The notes under the pieces were generated by a model. The model saw only the letters and a program-made list of their open reading frames with translations, was not told the DNA's origin and ran no database searches. Shown here piece after piece: positions 1 through 6,813 of a DNA stretch of 64,000 nt. The DNA is from Streptomyces aculeolatus (GTDB taxonomy: Bacteria > Actinomycetota > Actinomycetes > Streptomycetales > Streptomycetaceae). Location of the stretch: assembly GCF_020400605.1 (NCBI RefSeq), contig NZ_JAINRD010000002.1, positions 186,001 through 250,000 of the forward strand, in the 5' to 3' direction. The stretch's first letter is position 1. The number at the start of each line of letters is the position of its first letter. The position numbers and the translations under genes were made by a program.

Positions 1-31
1 GTCAGTTGCGTCGGGCGGCCGTTGCCCCGGG

Positions 32-283
32 TCAAGCCGCCTTTCCAGGCGCCTGATCAGCGGTTTCGGGGACGGCGGTGAGCCGTCGGCGGGGGTCGTG
101 TTCGCCGTCGTTCCAGCCGGCGAGGGCGTGGGCGAGGGCGGCGTAGTGGCGGATCTGGTCTTCCTTCGTGGTGGGTTCGAGGTGGTCGGGGAGGTGGGGT
201 GGTTGGGGTTGGTCGGGTATGGGTCCGCCGAACTGCCCGGTGGGGATCTCCTCGGCAAGGAGCCGCTCGTACGGGGTGCTCAT
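32..283 (-). CDS. Hypothetical phage protein, 83 aa
   Basis: The leftmost complete gene, last of the visible early operon. ATG start overlapping the stop of the next upstream gene by 4 bases (ATGA), which supports both the frame and the start. The protein is small and Pro-rich near residues 20-35 (GPIPDQPQPPHLPDH), then has a short helical stretch with the motif AALAHALAGW. No recognised domain. The gene to its left is not in the window. Function unknown. Confidence 0.6.
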   Translation of the reverse strand: MSTPYERLLAEEIPTGQFGGPIPDQPQPPHLPDHLEPTTKEDQIRHYAALAHALAGWNDGEHDPRRRLTAVPETADQAPGKAA

Positions 284-666
284 CCGTCCTCCAGCGGCAG
301 TTCGGCTTGCAGGGCTTCGGTGGCCGTGCAGCGGCGGCAGACCTCGGGCCAGTGGATCGACAGCGACCCGAGGGCGATGGCGCGTTGGTGCTTGACGTGG
401 GCGGCGAGGGTGCCGTGGGCGGCCATGTCGTCGATCGCGTCGGGGGTCATGAGCGGTTCGTCGAGCGGGTCGTGGCAGCCGCAGGGGCAGCCGGGTTCGC
501 CGGGGAGGCCGAGGGCGAGGAGGTGGGCCCAGCAGGCGTGGTGCTTGTGCTGGCGGCAGGCGGGGCAGATCGTCGTGTTGTGGCCGAAGGGGACGATGAC
601 TTTGCCGGGGCGGAGTTCGGAGTTCTGGGGTCGGTAGCCGCGGGTGCGGCCTGATCCGCGGGTCAT
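280..666 (-). CDS. Cys-rich putative zinc-binding phage protein, 128 aa
   Basis: A small soluble protein with clustered cysteines: CPAC near residue 34 followed by HKHHAC, a CPCGCH motif near residue 60, and CRRC near residue 112. The spacing suggests one or two small structural zinc sites, but it fits no family I can name. The start (ATG at 666) overlaps the stop of the upstream gene, and the stop overlaps the start of the 83-aa gene, so it is translationally coupled on both sides. Proteins like this are common in early operons of Streptomyces phages. Role unknown. Confidence 0.6.
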   Translation of the reverse strand: MTRGSGRTRGYRPQNSELRPGKVIVPFGHNTTICPACRQHKHHACWAHLLALGLPGEPGCPCGCHDPLDEPLMTPDAIDDMAAHGTLAAHVKHQRAIALGSLSIHWPEVCRRCTATEALQAELPLEDG

Positions 667-962
667 GGCGTGGTCTCTTCCGGCTCGGTGGGCGTGGTGT
701 GGCTGCGGAGTGCGGCGCGTGCTGCTGCGGCGTGGCGGCGTACGGCGTCGGGGCCGGCGGGGCGTGCGGGCGTACGCCAGTCGTCGGCGGGCGCGGGGGG
801 TGCGGCGGCGGTGGGGCGCCAGCCGTGGGAGCGGAGCGCGGTGACGTACTCCTGCGCGAGCACCTCGGGGTCGGGGCGTTCGTCGGCGGGGGCTTCGTCG
901 CGGCGGCGGATGCGGGCGGCGAGGCTGGTGATGGCGTCGCGGTCGGCGGGGTCGGGGGTCAT
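663..962 (-). CDS. Hypothetical phage protein, 99 aa
   Basis: Start chosen at the ATG at 962 (MTPDPADRDAITSLAARIRR) because it makes an ATGA overlap with the stop of the replication-type gene upstream; a longer open frame further upstream is only read-through. The N-terminal half is a charged helix (ITSLAARIRRRDEAPADERP) and the C-terminal half is Ala/Pro-rich with HAAAARAALRSH. No recognised domain. Its place directly after the candidate replication initiator hints at a replication accessory role, which is inference only. Confidence 0.5.
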   Translation of the reverse strand: MTPDPADRDAITSLAARIRRRDEAPADERPDPEVLAQEYVTALRSHGWRPTAAAPPAPADDWRTPARPAGPDAVRRHAAAARAALRSHTTPTEPEETTP

Positions 963-1894
963 CCGGTGTCTCCTTCGCGGTCCGCTGCGGCGATGGCGTC
1001 GAGTTCGGCGAGGCGGTCGCGGTACGAGGGCGGGGTGGGCGTGGCCTGCCCGCCGGGGACGGCGACGAGGAACGCGCCCTGTGCGCCGGCGCGTTCGGGG
1101 CGTTCGCGGGAGAGCCACACGCGCCAGAGGGGGCCGAAGTCGGCGGCGACGTCGCCGCGGGCCCGGTGGTGGGCGATGAACTTCTGCGTGGCTCGGGTGG
1201 TGGCTTCGGGGCCGAGGCGGGTGATGTCGGCGGTGGCCGCGGTGCGGTCGGCTTCGCTGGGTGTCCAGTCCTCGGGGATCAGAGAGAGAGGTTCGCGGGC
1301 CCGCGCGTCACTTGGGTGACGTTCTCTCTCTACTGGACCACCGGTAAAGGACGGGTCGGGTCGGGTCGGGAACGCGCGCGCGCGAGGACCCTGGGAGTCC
1401 CCCGGGGACGCACCGTTGTGACCAGGGTGTTCGCCAGAAACAGGGGTGTGAATCGTCTTCGATTCGCGCTCGATTCGTTCGCGATTCGCCGACGAATCGT
1501 CTCCGTTTCGCGGACGATTCGCGGGCGGATCGGGTGTCGGGTCCTGCCGGTGACGCTGCTTCCGCTTCTTCTCCGCGGCCCGCTCACGGCCGGCGACGAC
1601 GTCCGCGCGGGACGGGTTGTAGGCGAGGTAGTCGTGCATCTGGAAGTCCCCGTCACTGGGCTGAGGGCAGCGCAGGCAGGTGTGCCCGTGGGGGTGCCAG
1701 AGGCCGACGCGCACGAGCTTCTTGATCTGCGGCGCGGTTCCGTACATGGCGGCGACCGGGCCGGGCACGATGCCGTCGGTGAGGTGCTGGGCCGCGTAGG
1801 CGCCGCACCGGAGCCACAGCCCGACGGCGGCGTTGGTCGCCGCGAGGATCTTGGGGTGGCTGTGGGCGGTGTCGTCCACCTTGAACCACGTCAT
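959..1894 (-). CDS. Replication-initiator-type protein (phage wHTH), 311 aa
   Basis: Begins MTWFKVDDTAHSHPKIL, a signature start of phage and plasmid replication proteins of actinobacteria. The first 100 residues look like a winged-helix DNA-binding domain (AVGLWLRCGAYAAQHLTDG), with a CLRC pair near residue 75. The middle (about 115-185) is basic, Asn/Arg/Glu-rich and probably disordered, and is encoded by eight 11-bp repeats at 1449-1536. The C-terminal third has a helical segment like that of DnaD/DnaT-type proteins (PSEADRTAATADITRLG). Start: ATG at 1894, GGAGTG about 9 bases upstream. By analogy with lambda O, it probably binds an origin inside its own gene and helps load the host helicase. 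The family call is moderate and the origin model is inference. Confidence 0.65.
   Translation of the reverse strand: MTWFKVDDTAHSHPKILAATNAAVGLWLRCGAYAAQHLTDGIVPGPVAAMYGTAPQIKKLVRVGLWHPHGHTCLRCPQPSDGDFQMHDYLAYNPSRADVVAGRERAAEKKRKQRHRQDPTPDPPANRPRNGDDSSANRERIERESKTIHTPVSGEHPGHNGASPGDSQGPRARAFPTRPDPSFTGGPVERERHPSDARAREPLSLIPEDWTPSEADRTAATADITRLGPEATTRATQKFIAHHRARGDVAADFGPLWRVWLSRERPERAGAQGAFLVAVPGGQATPTPPSYRDRLAELDAIAAADREGDTG
1449..1536 (+). repeat. Eight 11-bp iterons inside the replication gene; candidate origin
   Basis: Read in steps of exactly 11 bases from 1449, every unit starts with a variant of CGAWTCG: TGAATCG (1449), CGATTCG (1460, 1471, 1482), CGAATCG (1493), CGTTTCG (1504), CGATTCG (1515), CGGATCG (1526). 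The last four bases of each unit vary. The core is nearly palindromic, so the two orientations are close variants. An 11-bp step is one helical turn, putting all sites on the same face of the DNA, and is not a multiple of three, so it is not a simple codon repeat. Iterons within the initiator gene are known for lambdoid phage origins; the assignment here is inference. Confidence 0.65.
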
Positions 1895-1933
1895 CGTGCC
1901 GCACTCCACGGTTGAGGGTTGATGCCGGCGGAT

Positions 1934-1961
1934 CGCGGGCCCGCCACGCGGCGGGCCCGCG
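1934..1961 (-). terminator. Strong GC hairpin between the ParB-like and replication genes
   Basis: A perfect 12-bp inverted repeat: bases 1934-1945 pair with 1950-1961 around the 4-base loop ACGC. It lies 7 bases past the stop of the ParB-like gene and 40 bases before the start of the replication gene, in one of the few gaps of this operon. There is no T-run, as is usual for terminators in this GC class. It could end or attenuate early transcription, protect an mRNA end, or be part of the origin. Confidence 0.55.
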
Positions 1962-1968
1962 GCGGCAG

Positions 1969-2805
1969 CTACTTGGGCATGGGGAACTTCTCCGGCGTGG
2001 CGCCGCCGGGCTTGTAGCGCAGGACCCGCAGCTCCGTGCCATCGCGGTAGGCGTTCCACGCCTTGATCACGAAGGCCAGGAGCATGTCCTCGGGAACACG
2101 GCCGGCACTGTCACTCAGCTCCGCGGCGCGCTTCCGCAGCGTCCACACGGGGTGGTACTGCTCCAGGCCGGCGCCGGAACCGAGGCGGTCGAAGAACCAC
2201 GCCGCGTCCTCGGCGTCGAGCTTGGCGAACACCCAGTGGGTGAGGGCAATGACGGATGCAGGAAGCCGGCCGGGCTTGCGGACAGCGGCGGCGACCTTCG
2301 CCGAGTCTCGGGCCTCCGGGTGCTGCTCCAGGAAGGCCAGGCACTCGGTGTTCGTCGGCGTGTAGACGCCGGTGTTCCGGCGCTGGCCCTGGGTCCACAT
2401 AAGGGCCCGGCGCAGGAGGGATCCGAGGATGACGGCGTTGTGCTCGCCGCGGAGGTGGAGGGCGTCGGACAGCGTGCGCTTTCGTCCGTCGTCCATCGTC
2501 TCCTGGGTGGAGTTGGGCAGGCCGGTGACGACCAGCATGCGGAGGCTGACGCCGGACAGGGCGACGGCCTGAAGCCGGTGCTGGCCGTCGAGCAGGGTGC
2601 CGTCGGCTGCGAACTTGATGGACTCGCCGTTCTCTGCCCAGTTGCCCGCTTCCATGTCGCGGGCGTAGGCGAGAACCGCCTTTTCCCGCAGGTTGCGGTT
2701 GTGGGTGTTCTGGCCGAGCCACTTCTCGGCGAGTTCCGGGGTGACGTCGATGACCTTGTACTTGGGGCCCTTAGCGCTCGGGCCGGGTACCGTGGTGGTG
2801 CTCAC
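1969..2805 (-). CDS. ParB/DGQHR-domain phage protein, 278 aa
   Basis: The N-terminal part carries a ParB/Srx-like fold signature: PELAEKWL near residue 25, RDMEAGNW, then DGTLLDGQHRLQAV near residue 75, the hallmark DGQHR loop. The rest is helical (ALMWTQGQRRNTGVYTP, WVFAKLDAEDAAWFFDRLG) without a named domain. Similar proteins are common in Streptomyces and Mycobacterium phages, usually annotated as ParB-like, with no proven role; partition, regulation and nuclease activity have all been proposed for the fold. GTG start at 2805 gives a 4-base GTGA overlap with the upstream HTH gene. A strong hairpin follows the stop. Confidence 0.7.
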   Translation of the reverse strand: MSTTTVPGPSAKGPKYKVIDVTPELAEKWLGQNTHNRNLREKAVLAYARDMEAGNWAENGESIKFAADGTLLDGQHRLQAVALSGVSLRMLVVTGLPNSTQETMDDGRKRTLSDALHLRGEHNAVILGSLLRRALMWTQGQRRNTGVYTPTNTECLAFLEQHPEARDSAKVAAAVRKPGRLPASVIALTHWVFAKLDAEDAAWFFDRLGSGAGLEQYHPVWTLRKRAAELSDSAGRVPEDMLLAFVIKAWNAYRDGTELRVLRYKPGGATPEKFPMPK

Positions 2806-3593
2806 TTGTTCTCCTTCTCGATGGAGGTGGCGACGCCGGCGAGGGCGTCGCTGATCGTGTGGAGGCTCGTCGCCCACCAGCGGCGGGCCTCTTCGCTTGC
2901 TGCGGCGTCGGGCAGGTTCATGGCCTGTACGAGCCGGGTGGTGTGTTCCAGGGCGCCGAGGAGTTCGGGGACCTGGTGGTGGGTGTTCTCCCGGTTCTTG
3001 GCGAACCGGTCGTCTTCGGTGAGCCGGGCGAGGCGTTCGGCGGCGCGGGTGAGGTCGCGGCCGGCGTCGGTGAACGCCTCGGGGAGCGGGCGCCGCTTGG
3101 GGCGCGGCGGCTCGGGGCGCGCGGGCTCGTCGAGCAGTTCGGCATCGACGACCTCGGGAGCGGTGTCCGGCTCGATCCAGTCGTCCCCGGCGAGCAGGTC
3201 CGGGACATGGGACGGCGCGGCTGGCCGCGTCGCGGCGTACGACTTGCCGTCCGTGCCCTGGATTTGAGGTGAGCAATTCTGCTCACCTGATGCCGCTAGG
3301 TCGTTCCGGACGGTGCCGTAGCTGACTCCGGTGGCGGAACTGATCGCGCGGACGCTCATGCCCGCGGACCGGAGCGACTGGATCGTGTCGGCGCGCTCCT
3401 CCTTCGGCAGCGCGAGCCGGGCCGTGCGGAACTCGGCGTCGACGTAGGCGTCCCAGGCGTCGTAGCCGAGGGCGGCCCAGGCGCGGGAGGTGTACGCCTC
3501 CTGAATCAGTTCCCACGTGCCCTCGACCGCGAGCTTGATGCGGTCGGTGAGCGTGCGAGCCTGCTCGGCCGTCGGCAGTTCGATCTCGGTCAC
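2802..3593 (-). CDS. HTH DNA-binding phage protein, 263 aa
   Basis: Helix-turn-helix at about residues 78-97 (MSVRAISSATGVSYGTVRND), of the type that follows ParB domains or occurs in resolvase-like proteins. It is preceded by a helical domain (WELIQEAYTSRAWAALGY) and followed by an acidic, Pro-rich linker and a C-terminal helix pair (ARRWWATSLHTISDALAGV). GTG start at 3593 with a good Shine-Dalgarno (GAAGGGAAGCG) about 9 bases upstream; the start overlaps the stop of a small Cys-containing gene, and the stop overlaps the start of the ParB-like gene. The pairing suggests a ParB-like protein split over two genes, which is inference. Confidence 0.65.
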   Translation of the reverse strand: MTEIELPTAEQARTLTDRIKLAVEGTWELIQEAYTSRAWAALGYDAWDAYVDAEFRTARLALPKEERADTIQSLRSAGMSVRAISSATGVSYGTVRNDLAASGEQNCSPQIQGTDGKSYAATRPAAPSHVPDLLAGDDWIEPDTAPEVVDAELLDEPARPEPPRPKRRPLPEAFTDAGRDLTRAAERLARLTEDDRFAKNRENTHHQVPELLGALEHTTRLVQAMNLPDAAASEEARRWWATSLHTISDALAGVATSIEKENK

Positions 3594-3778
3594 TGCGTCG
3601 CTTCCCTTCTGCGGTTCGGGGAGCCGGGCCCCGGCGCCGGCTCGGGCCGGCCCGCGAGCGCCGACGGGGAATGCGCCGGGCACCGCCACCCGCAGGGGTA
3701 GAACCGTGCGCGGCCGATCGCGTGCGGGCCGGTGGGCACGTTGCACGGCGGCGGCCGGTGGCCCCGGTGCGGCTTCAC
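3590..3778 (-). CDS. Small Cys-containing phage protein, 62 aa
   Basis: Found from its overlaps: the GTG at 3778 overlaps the stop of the WhiB-like gene by 4 bases (GTGA), and its own stop overlaps the GTG start of the HTH gene in the same way. The protein holds three cysteines and several histidines in the core (CNVPTGPHAIGRARFYPCGW, then RCPAH), suggesting one small zinc site, followed by a Pro-rich tail. Small proteins with a CGWRC-type core recur in Streptomyces phages; I know of no function. Confidence 0.55.
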   Translation of the reverse strand: MKPHRGHRPPPCNVPTGPHAIGRARFYPCGWRCPAHSPSALAGRPEPAPGPGSPNRRREATQ

Positions 3779-4107
3779 GCGGCGGCCCCCGAGTCCTGCG
3801 CGGCGGCGGCCGCCTTGTCGGCTTCGTCCTTGCGGCGGTACAGCGCGGCCCGTTCGCGGACGCCGAGGCCGCCGCGGATGCCGGTGCGTTCTCCGCTCTT
3901 CTGCGGGCGCTCGAAGCGTTCGGCGTCCGCGAGGCAGGCAGCCTTCGCGGGGCAGGCGCGGCACCAGGTGACGGCTTTCTTCCCGTCGGGGTGTCCGGGC
4001 CCGTCGTGCTCCCACCAGGTGGGGTCTGCGGCGGGGTGGAGGCAGAGGGCGCGCGACCACCAAACGGAGTCGGCGGCGGATCCGGGGGCGGTCATGCGGG
4101 GCTTCAC
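3775..4107 (-). CDS. WhiB-like iron-sulfur transcription factor
   Basis: Wbl-family signature: one Cys near residue 22 (ALCLHP), then CRACPAKAAC near residue 50 (Cys-x2-Cys-x5-Cys), and the turn GIRGGLGVRERAAL in place of the usual G-[VI]-W-G-G. These four cysteines normally hold a [4Fe-4S] cluster, and Wbl proteins act by binding the primary sigma factor. Start: the GTG at 4107 has a GGAGG exactly 8 bases upstream, which fits far better than the GTG at 4116 (touching the Shine-Dalgarno) or the ATG at 4095. Phage-borne Wbl proteins are known (WhiBTM4 of mycobacteriophage TM4), where one can affect host division and superinfection. Confidence 0.9.
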   Translation of the reverse strand: MKPRMTAPGSAADSVWWSRALCLHPAADPTWWEHDGPGHPDGKKAVTWCRACPAKAACLADAERFERPQKSGERTGIRGGLGVRERAALYRRKDEADKAAAAAQDSGAAA

Positions 4108-4120
4108 GAGGGGCACCTCC

Positions 4121-4324
4121 TCAGGGCCGGTGCTGCTGGATCAGGGACAGGGACACGCCGTACTCGCGCGCAAGGTCCTGGGCCCGCTCGCCCTCGCGAA
4201 GCCGGCGGACGATGTCGTCGCGCTCCCGGGGAGTGAGCCGCCGGGGCCGGCCGCGGCCTTCCCCGGGCTGCGCGGCGTCTTGGCGGCGGGCCCAGTCCCG
4301 CTGACCGTCCGTCGCCGCGTTCAC
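4121..4324 (-). CDS. Small helix-turn-helix protein, 67 aa
   Basis: The C-terminal half is a resolvase/Hin-type HTH: basic arm GEGRGRPRRLTPRERDDIVR, then LREGERAQDLAREYGVSLSL as the two helices, ending a few residues later. There is no catalytic domain, so it is a bare DNA-binding unit. GTG start at 4324 overlaps the stop of the methyltransferase gene (GTGA); a longer ATG reading from 4360 would overlap that gene by 40 bases and is less likely. The stop is 13 bases before the WhiB-like start. Probably an early-region regulator; target unknown. Confidence 0.65.
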   Translation of the reverse strand: MNAATDGQRDWARRQDAAQPGEGRGRPRRLTPRERDDIVRRLREGERAQDLAREYGVSLSLIQQHRP

Positions 4325-5508
4325 GGCGCGACCACCGCCCGCACACGCTCCGCGGCCCACGTCGCCACGTTCACCGGCACCGCGTTGCCGATCTGCAGCC
4401 GCTGCGCGGTCTCCTCGCCGGCGAACACGTGATGGTCGGGGAAGCCCTGCAGCCGCGCCTTCTCCGCGAGCGTCAGCGGCCGGTACTCGCAGCCGTCGAC
4501 GCTGCCGTCGCCGCCAGGACGCACGAGGTAGTGGTGATTGCCGCCCTGCGCGGTGATGGTGCCGATCGGCTCGTTCAGGCTGGTGGCGCGGCCGTGGTTG
4601 CGGCGGGTGACCATGAACGGCTCACCGCCGAACCTGGCGATGCCTTGCGCAACGCAGGCGCGGGTGGCCGCTACGTAGGGCACGCGCTTGGTGCCGCGGG
4701 TCCAGCCGTCGCCGAATCGGTGGCCTCGCACGCTGTCGTCGATGACGTCGCCGATGCCGGCGACGACCGGCTCAACACGGCGGTGGCAACGCGGGGTGGG
4801 GCACACGTAGTGGTACTGGTCGCCGTACTCCCCGACGCGGCGCGCCCGGGGCGCGATCGTCCAGTGCTGCATGCCCTTGACCGGGCCGCAGACGTCGCAG
4901 AGGGCATCGGGACGCGGGCGCAGATCGGGCAGGCGGCCAAGGTCCTTGCGAATCATGGCCCACACGACACGGTGCCGCAGTTGCGGAAGCCGACGGTAAC
5001 CGGGGCCGTCGGTGTGCGCGGCGTTGACGGACGCGATGACCGGGTAGTAGTCGAGGGCGTCCCACACGTGAAGCCAGGCGTCGAAGAGCGGCCGGTTGCG
5101 GCCCATGCCGAACTCCGGGACGTTCTCCCCGATGTAGGCCAGTGGCCGGTGAACCTCGGCGTAGCGGATGGGGTCCCACGCGGTCATGCGGGTGCGGGTG
5201 AAGTCGGGCCGCTCAGGCTGGGAGTCGTCGAAGGTGAGGGCGAGCTGCGCGCGCGGTGTGGTGCGCCCTCCGGACCGGCCGACTTCCCAGCAGATCGGGG
5301 AGCCGACGACGACATCCGCGCCCGGGACGCTGCGCATATCGAGGTTGTTGATGTCGCACTGCTGGACCCACAGGCCGGGCCAGTTGGCGCGGGCCGTGTC
5401 ACAGGCGGCCGTATCGTGGTTCGCGGCGTACTGCGGCTCGTACCCGGCGTCGGTGGCGCCGCGGAGGTCGCCGCAGCCGCCGGAGAAGAGGAAGACGGCG
5501 GTCGTCAT
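4321..5508 (-). CDS. DNA cytosine-C5 methyltransferase, solitary
   Basis: The motifs of C5 methyltransferases appear in order: motif I (FSGGCGDLRGATDAGY, residues 7-22) for SAM; motif IV with the catalytic Cys as VVGSPICWEVG near residue 70; motif VI ENVPEFG near 130; motif VIII RHRVVWAM near 180; and motif X GNAVPVNVATWA near 375. Motif IV usually reads PPCQ; here it is PICW, keeping Cys but losing the second Pro and the Gln. A CDVC...CPTPRCH cysteine set near 205-240 may bind zinc in the target-recognition region. No restriction endonuclease is adjacent, so it is probably a solitary phage methylase that masks host restriction sites. ATG at 5508 overlaps the upstream stop. Confidence 0.88.
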   Translation of the reverse strand: MTTAVFLFSGGCGDLRGATDAGYEPQYAANHDTAACDTARANWPGLWVQQCDINNLDMRSVPGADVVVGSPICWEVGRSGGRTTPRAQLALTFDDSQPERPDFTRTRMTAWDPIRYAEVHRPLAYIGENVPEFGMGRNRPLFDAWLHVWDALDYYPVIASVNAAHTDGPGYRRLPQLRHRVVWAMIRKDLGRLPDLRPRPDALCDVCGPVKGMQHWTIAPRARRVGEYGDQYHYVCPTPRCHRRVEPVVAGIGDVIDDSVRGHRFGDGWTRGTKRVPYVAATRACVAQGIARFGGEPFMVTRRNHGRATSLNEPIGTITAQGGNHHYLVRPGGDGSVDGCEYRPLTLAEKARLQGFPDHHVFAGEETAQRLQIGNAVPVNVATWAAERVRAVVAP

Positions 5509-6092
5509 CGGGTCACCGCCTCGTAGTCGGGCCATTCGCAGCCGAGCAGCCCGCCGCGGTGCGTCTCCGGCACCGCAACCAGCGGGCACCCCGCCCAATC
5601 CAGGCCGGCCGCGCGGAGGACGAAGCTGTCGCACTCGTCGTCGTTCGCGAACACGGCGCCGTACGTGTGCTGTACGGCGTTCATGACGCCGGTCTTGCCG
5701 GCGTTGCCGTTGCCGGTGGCGTACTTGGCGCGGCACCGCGGCGGCATGATCGCGGTGGGGATTTCGCGGTCGAGGAGGCCGTCGACGATGAGCCACCACA
5801 GGCCGCCGCGGTCCCATGCGGAACCGCCGGCGCTGTGGAACGACGGGCCTTCGATGACGGCGAGGTCGACGTCGCCGACGGCTTCGAGGGCGCCGCGGGC
5901 GATGCTCTGCAGCCGGGCGTGCCGGGTGTGGAGGAGGTCGCGGCGCCGGCCGGTGGTGGGGATGCGGACGGTGCCGCCGAGGGTGGCGATGGCTGTTCCG
6001 GTCAGCGAAACGTCCACGCCGGCGACTCGCAGGGGCCGAGGGCCCGGCGCAGTGGTCTGCGCCGGGGTCGGCGTGGTGGCGGGGGCGGTCAC
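5505..6092 (-). CDS. RuvC-like Holliday-junction resolvase
   Basis: RNase-H-like fold signatures of RuvC: the first beta strand VAGVDVSLTGTAIA (Asp near residue 27), the second acidic site VIEGPSFHS (Glu near 80), and the C-terminal NDDECDSFVLRAAG (Asp near 152-155). The loop GNGNAGKTGVMNAV matches the RuvC helix that faces the junction. At 195 residues it is slightly longer than bacterial RuvC, with a Thr/Pro-rich N-terminal tail. It acts on recombination or replication branches before packaging. It lies directly next to a RusA-like gene of the same apparent job. ATG at 6092 overlaps the upstream stop. Confidence 0.85.
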   Translation of the reverse strand: MTAPATTPTPAQTTAPGPRPLRVAGVDVSLTGTAIATLGGTVRIPTTGRRRDLLHTRHARLQSIARGALEAVGDVDLAVIEGPSFHSAGGSAWDRGGLWWLIVDGLLDREIPTAIMPPRCRAKYATGNGNAGKTGVMNAVQHTYGAVFANDDECDSFVLRAAGLDWAGCPLVAVPETHRGGLLGCEWPDYEAVTR

Positions 6093-6562
6093 GGCAGGGT
6101 CACCGCCTCGTAGCCGAGGGGGTCTTCGCCGGGCGCCAGCTCCCGCAGGTGCAGCACAAGCTGGCCGCCGTCAACGACGGGCCCGAGTCGCATGTCGGGG
6201 CCGAGGACGTGCAGGTGGTTGTCGTCGGCGACGACCCCGGCATCTACTAGCCCGTCGGTCGCGGCCTTGAACGAGTGCGCCCAGTTGATCGGGTCGTAGG
6301 GGTTGAGGTCGTTGGTGGGGTGGAGGACACCGAGGACGTGGACGCGGTCGAGGAGTGGGTTGGGGTCGGCGGCGATGAGCGCCCAGCGCATGGTGGCGTC
6401 GGCGTAGCAGGCTTCTGCTGCGGCGGTGCGGATCTTCTTTGCGCGCCATGCGACGTGTGCACGCCGGTAGTTGATGTTGATGAGGCTGAGGCCGGAGGGC
6501 AGGGCGATGGTGTAGGTGCGGGGGGTCCAGCCGCGGGAGCGGGCGTCGTGAAGGGCGGTCAC
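6089..6562 (-). CDS. RusA-like Holliday-junction endonuclease
   Basis: C-terminal RusA signature: PINWAHSFKAATDGLVDAGV followed by VADDNHLHVLG, with the aspartates (about residues 95, 108, 114-115) that bind Mg2+ in RusA. The N-terminal half (YTIALPSGLSLININYRRAH) matches the RusA beta sheet and its early Asn-rich turn. About 157 residues, a typical length is about 120-150. GTG start at 6562 overlaps the stop of the small membrane protein. With the RuvC-like protein next door the element encodes two structurally unrelated junction resolvases; one may instead be a structure-specific or regulatory nuclease. Confidence 0.75.
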   Translation of the reverse strand: MTALHDARSRGWTPRTYTIALPSGLSLININYRRAHVAWRAKKIRTAAAEACYADATMRWALIAADPNPLLDRVHVLGVLHPTNDLNPYDPINWAHSFKAATDGLVDAGVVADDNHLHVLGPDMRLGPVVDGGQLVLHLRELAPGEDPLGYEAVTLP

Positions 6563-6813
6563 CGGTCCTCCCCGCGGGTGTCCTGCGGCGGCTCGCCGAG
6601 GGCGTTGAGGAGCTTGACGAGCCCTTCGCCGATGGCTTCCTTGGCGGCCCGTTCGACGAGCACGCCGTTCAGTTCGGCGTGTGAGAGGGCGAACTGTGCG
6701 TCCTCGCGGGCTCGTTCGCGGCGGCGTCGTACGGCCCTCAGGACCGCGCGCGCCCCTGCGAGGAGGAGGAAGAGGAAGCCGATGGCGATGGCGATGAGCT
6801 GGTCTTCGGTCAT
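6559..6813 (-). CDS. Small single-span membrane protein, 84 aa
   Basis: One clear transmembrane helix at residues 5-24 (LIAIAIGFLFLLLAGARAVL), followed by the basic stretch RAVRRRRERARED, which predicts the C-terminus stays in the cytoplasm, and a helical tail (VERAAKEAIGEGLVKLLNAL). ATG at 6813 makes an ATGA overlap with the upstream gene, and the stop overlaps the RusA-like start. Unknown function; small membrane proteins in early operons sometimes serve exclusion or membrane anchoring. Confidence 0.6.
   Translation of the reverse strand: MTEDQLIAIAIGFLFLLLAGARAVLRAVRRRRERAREDAQFALSHAELNGVLVERAAKEAIGEGLVKLLNALGEPPQDTRGEDR

Noticed and set aside
1449-1536. CRISPR array
   Set aside because: The period is 11 bases with a 7-base core, far too short for repeat-spacer units, and no cas gene is in the window.
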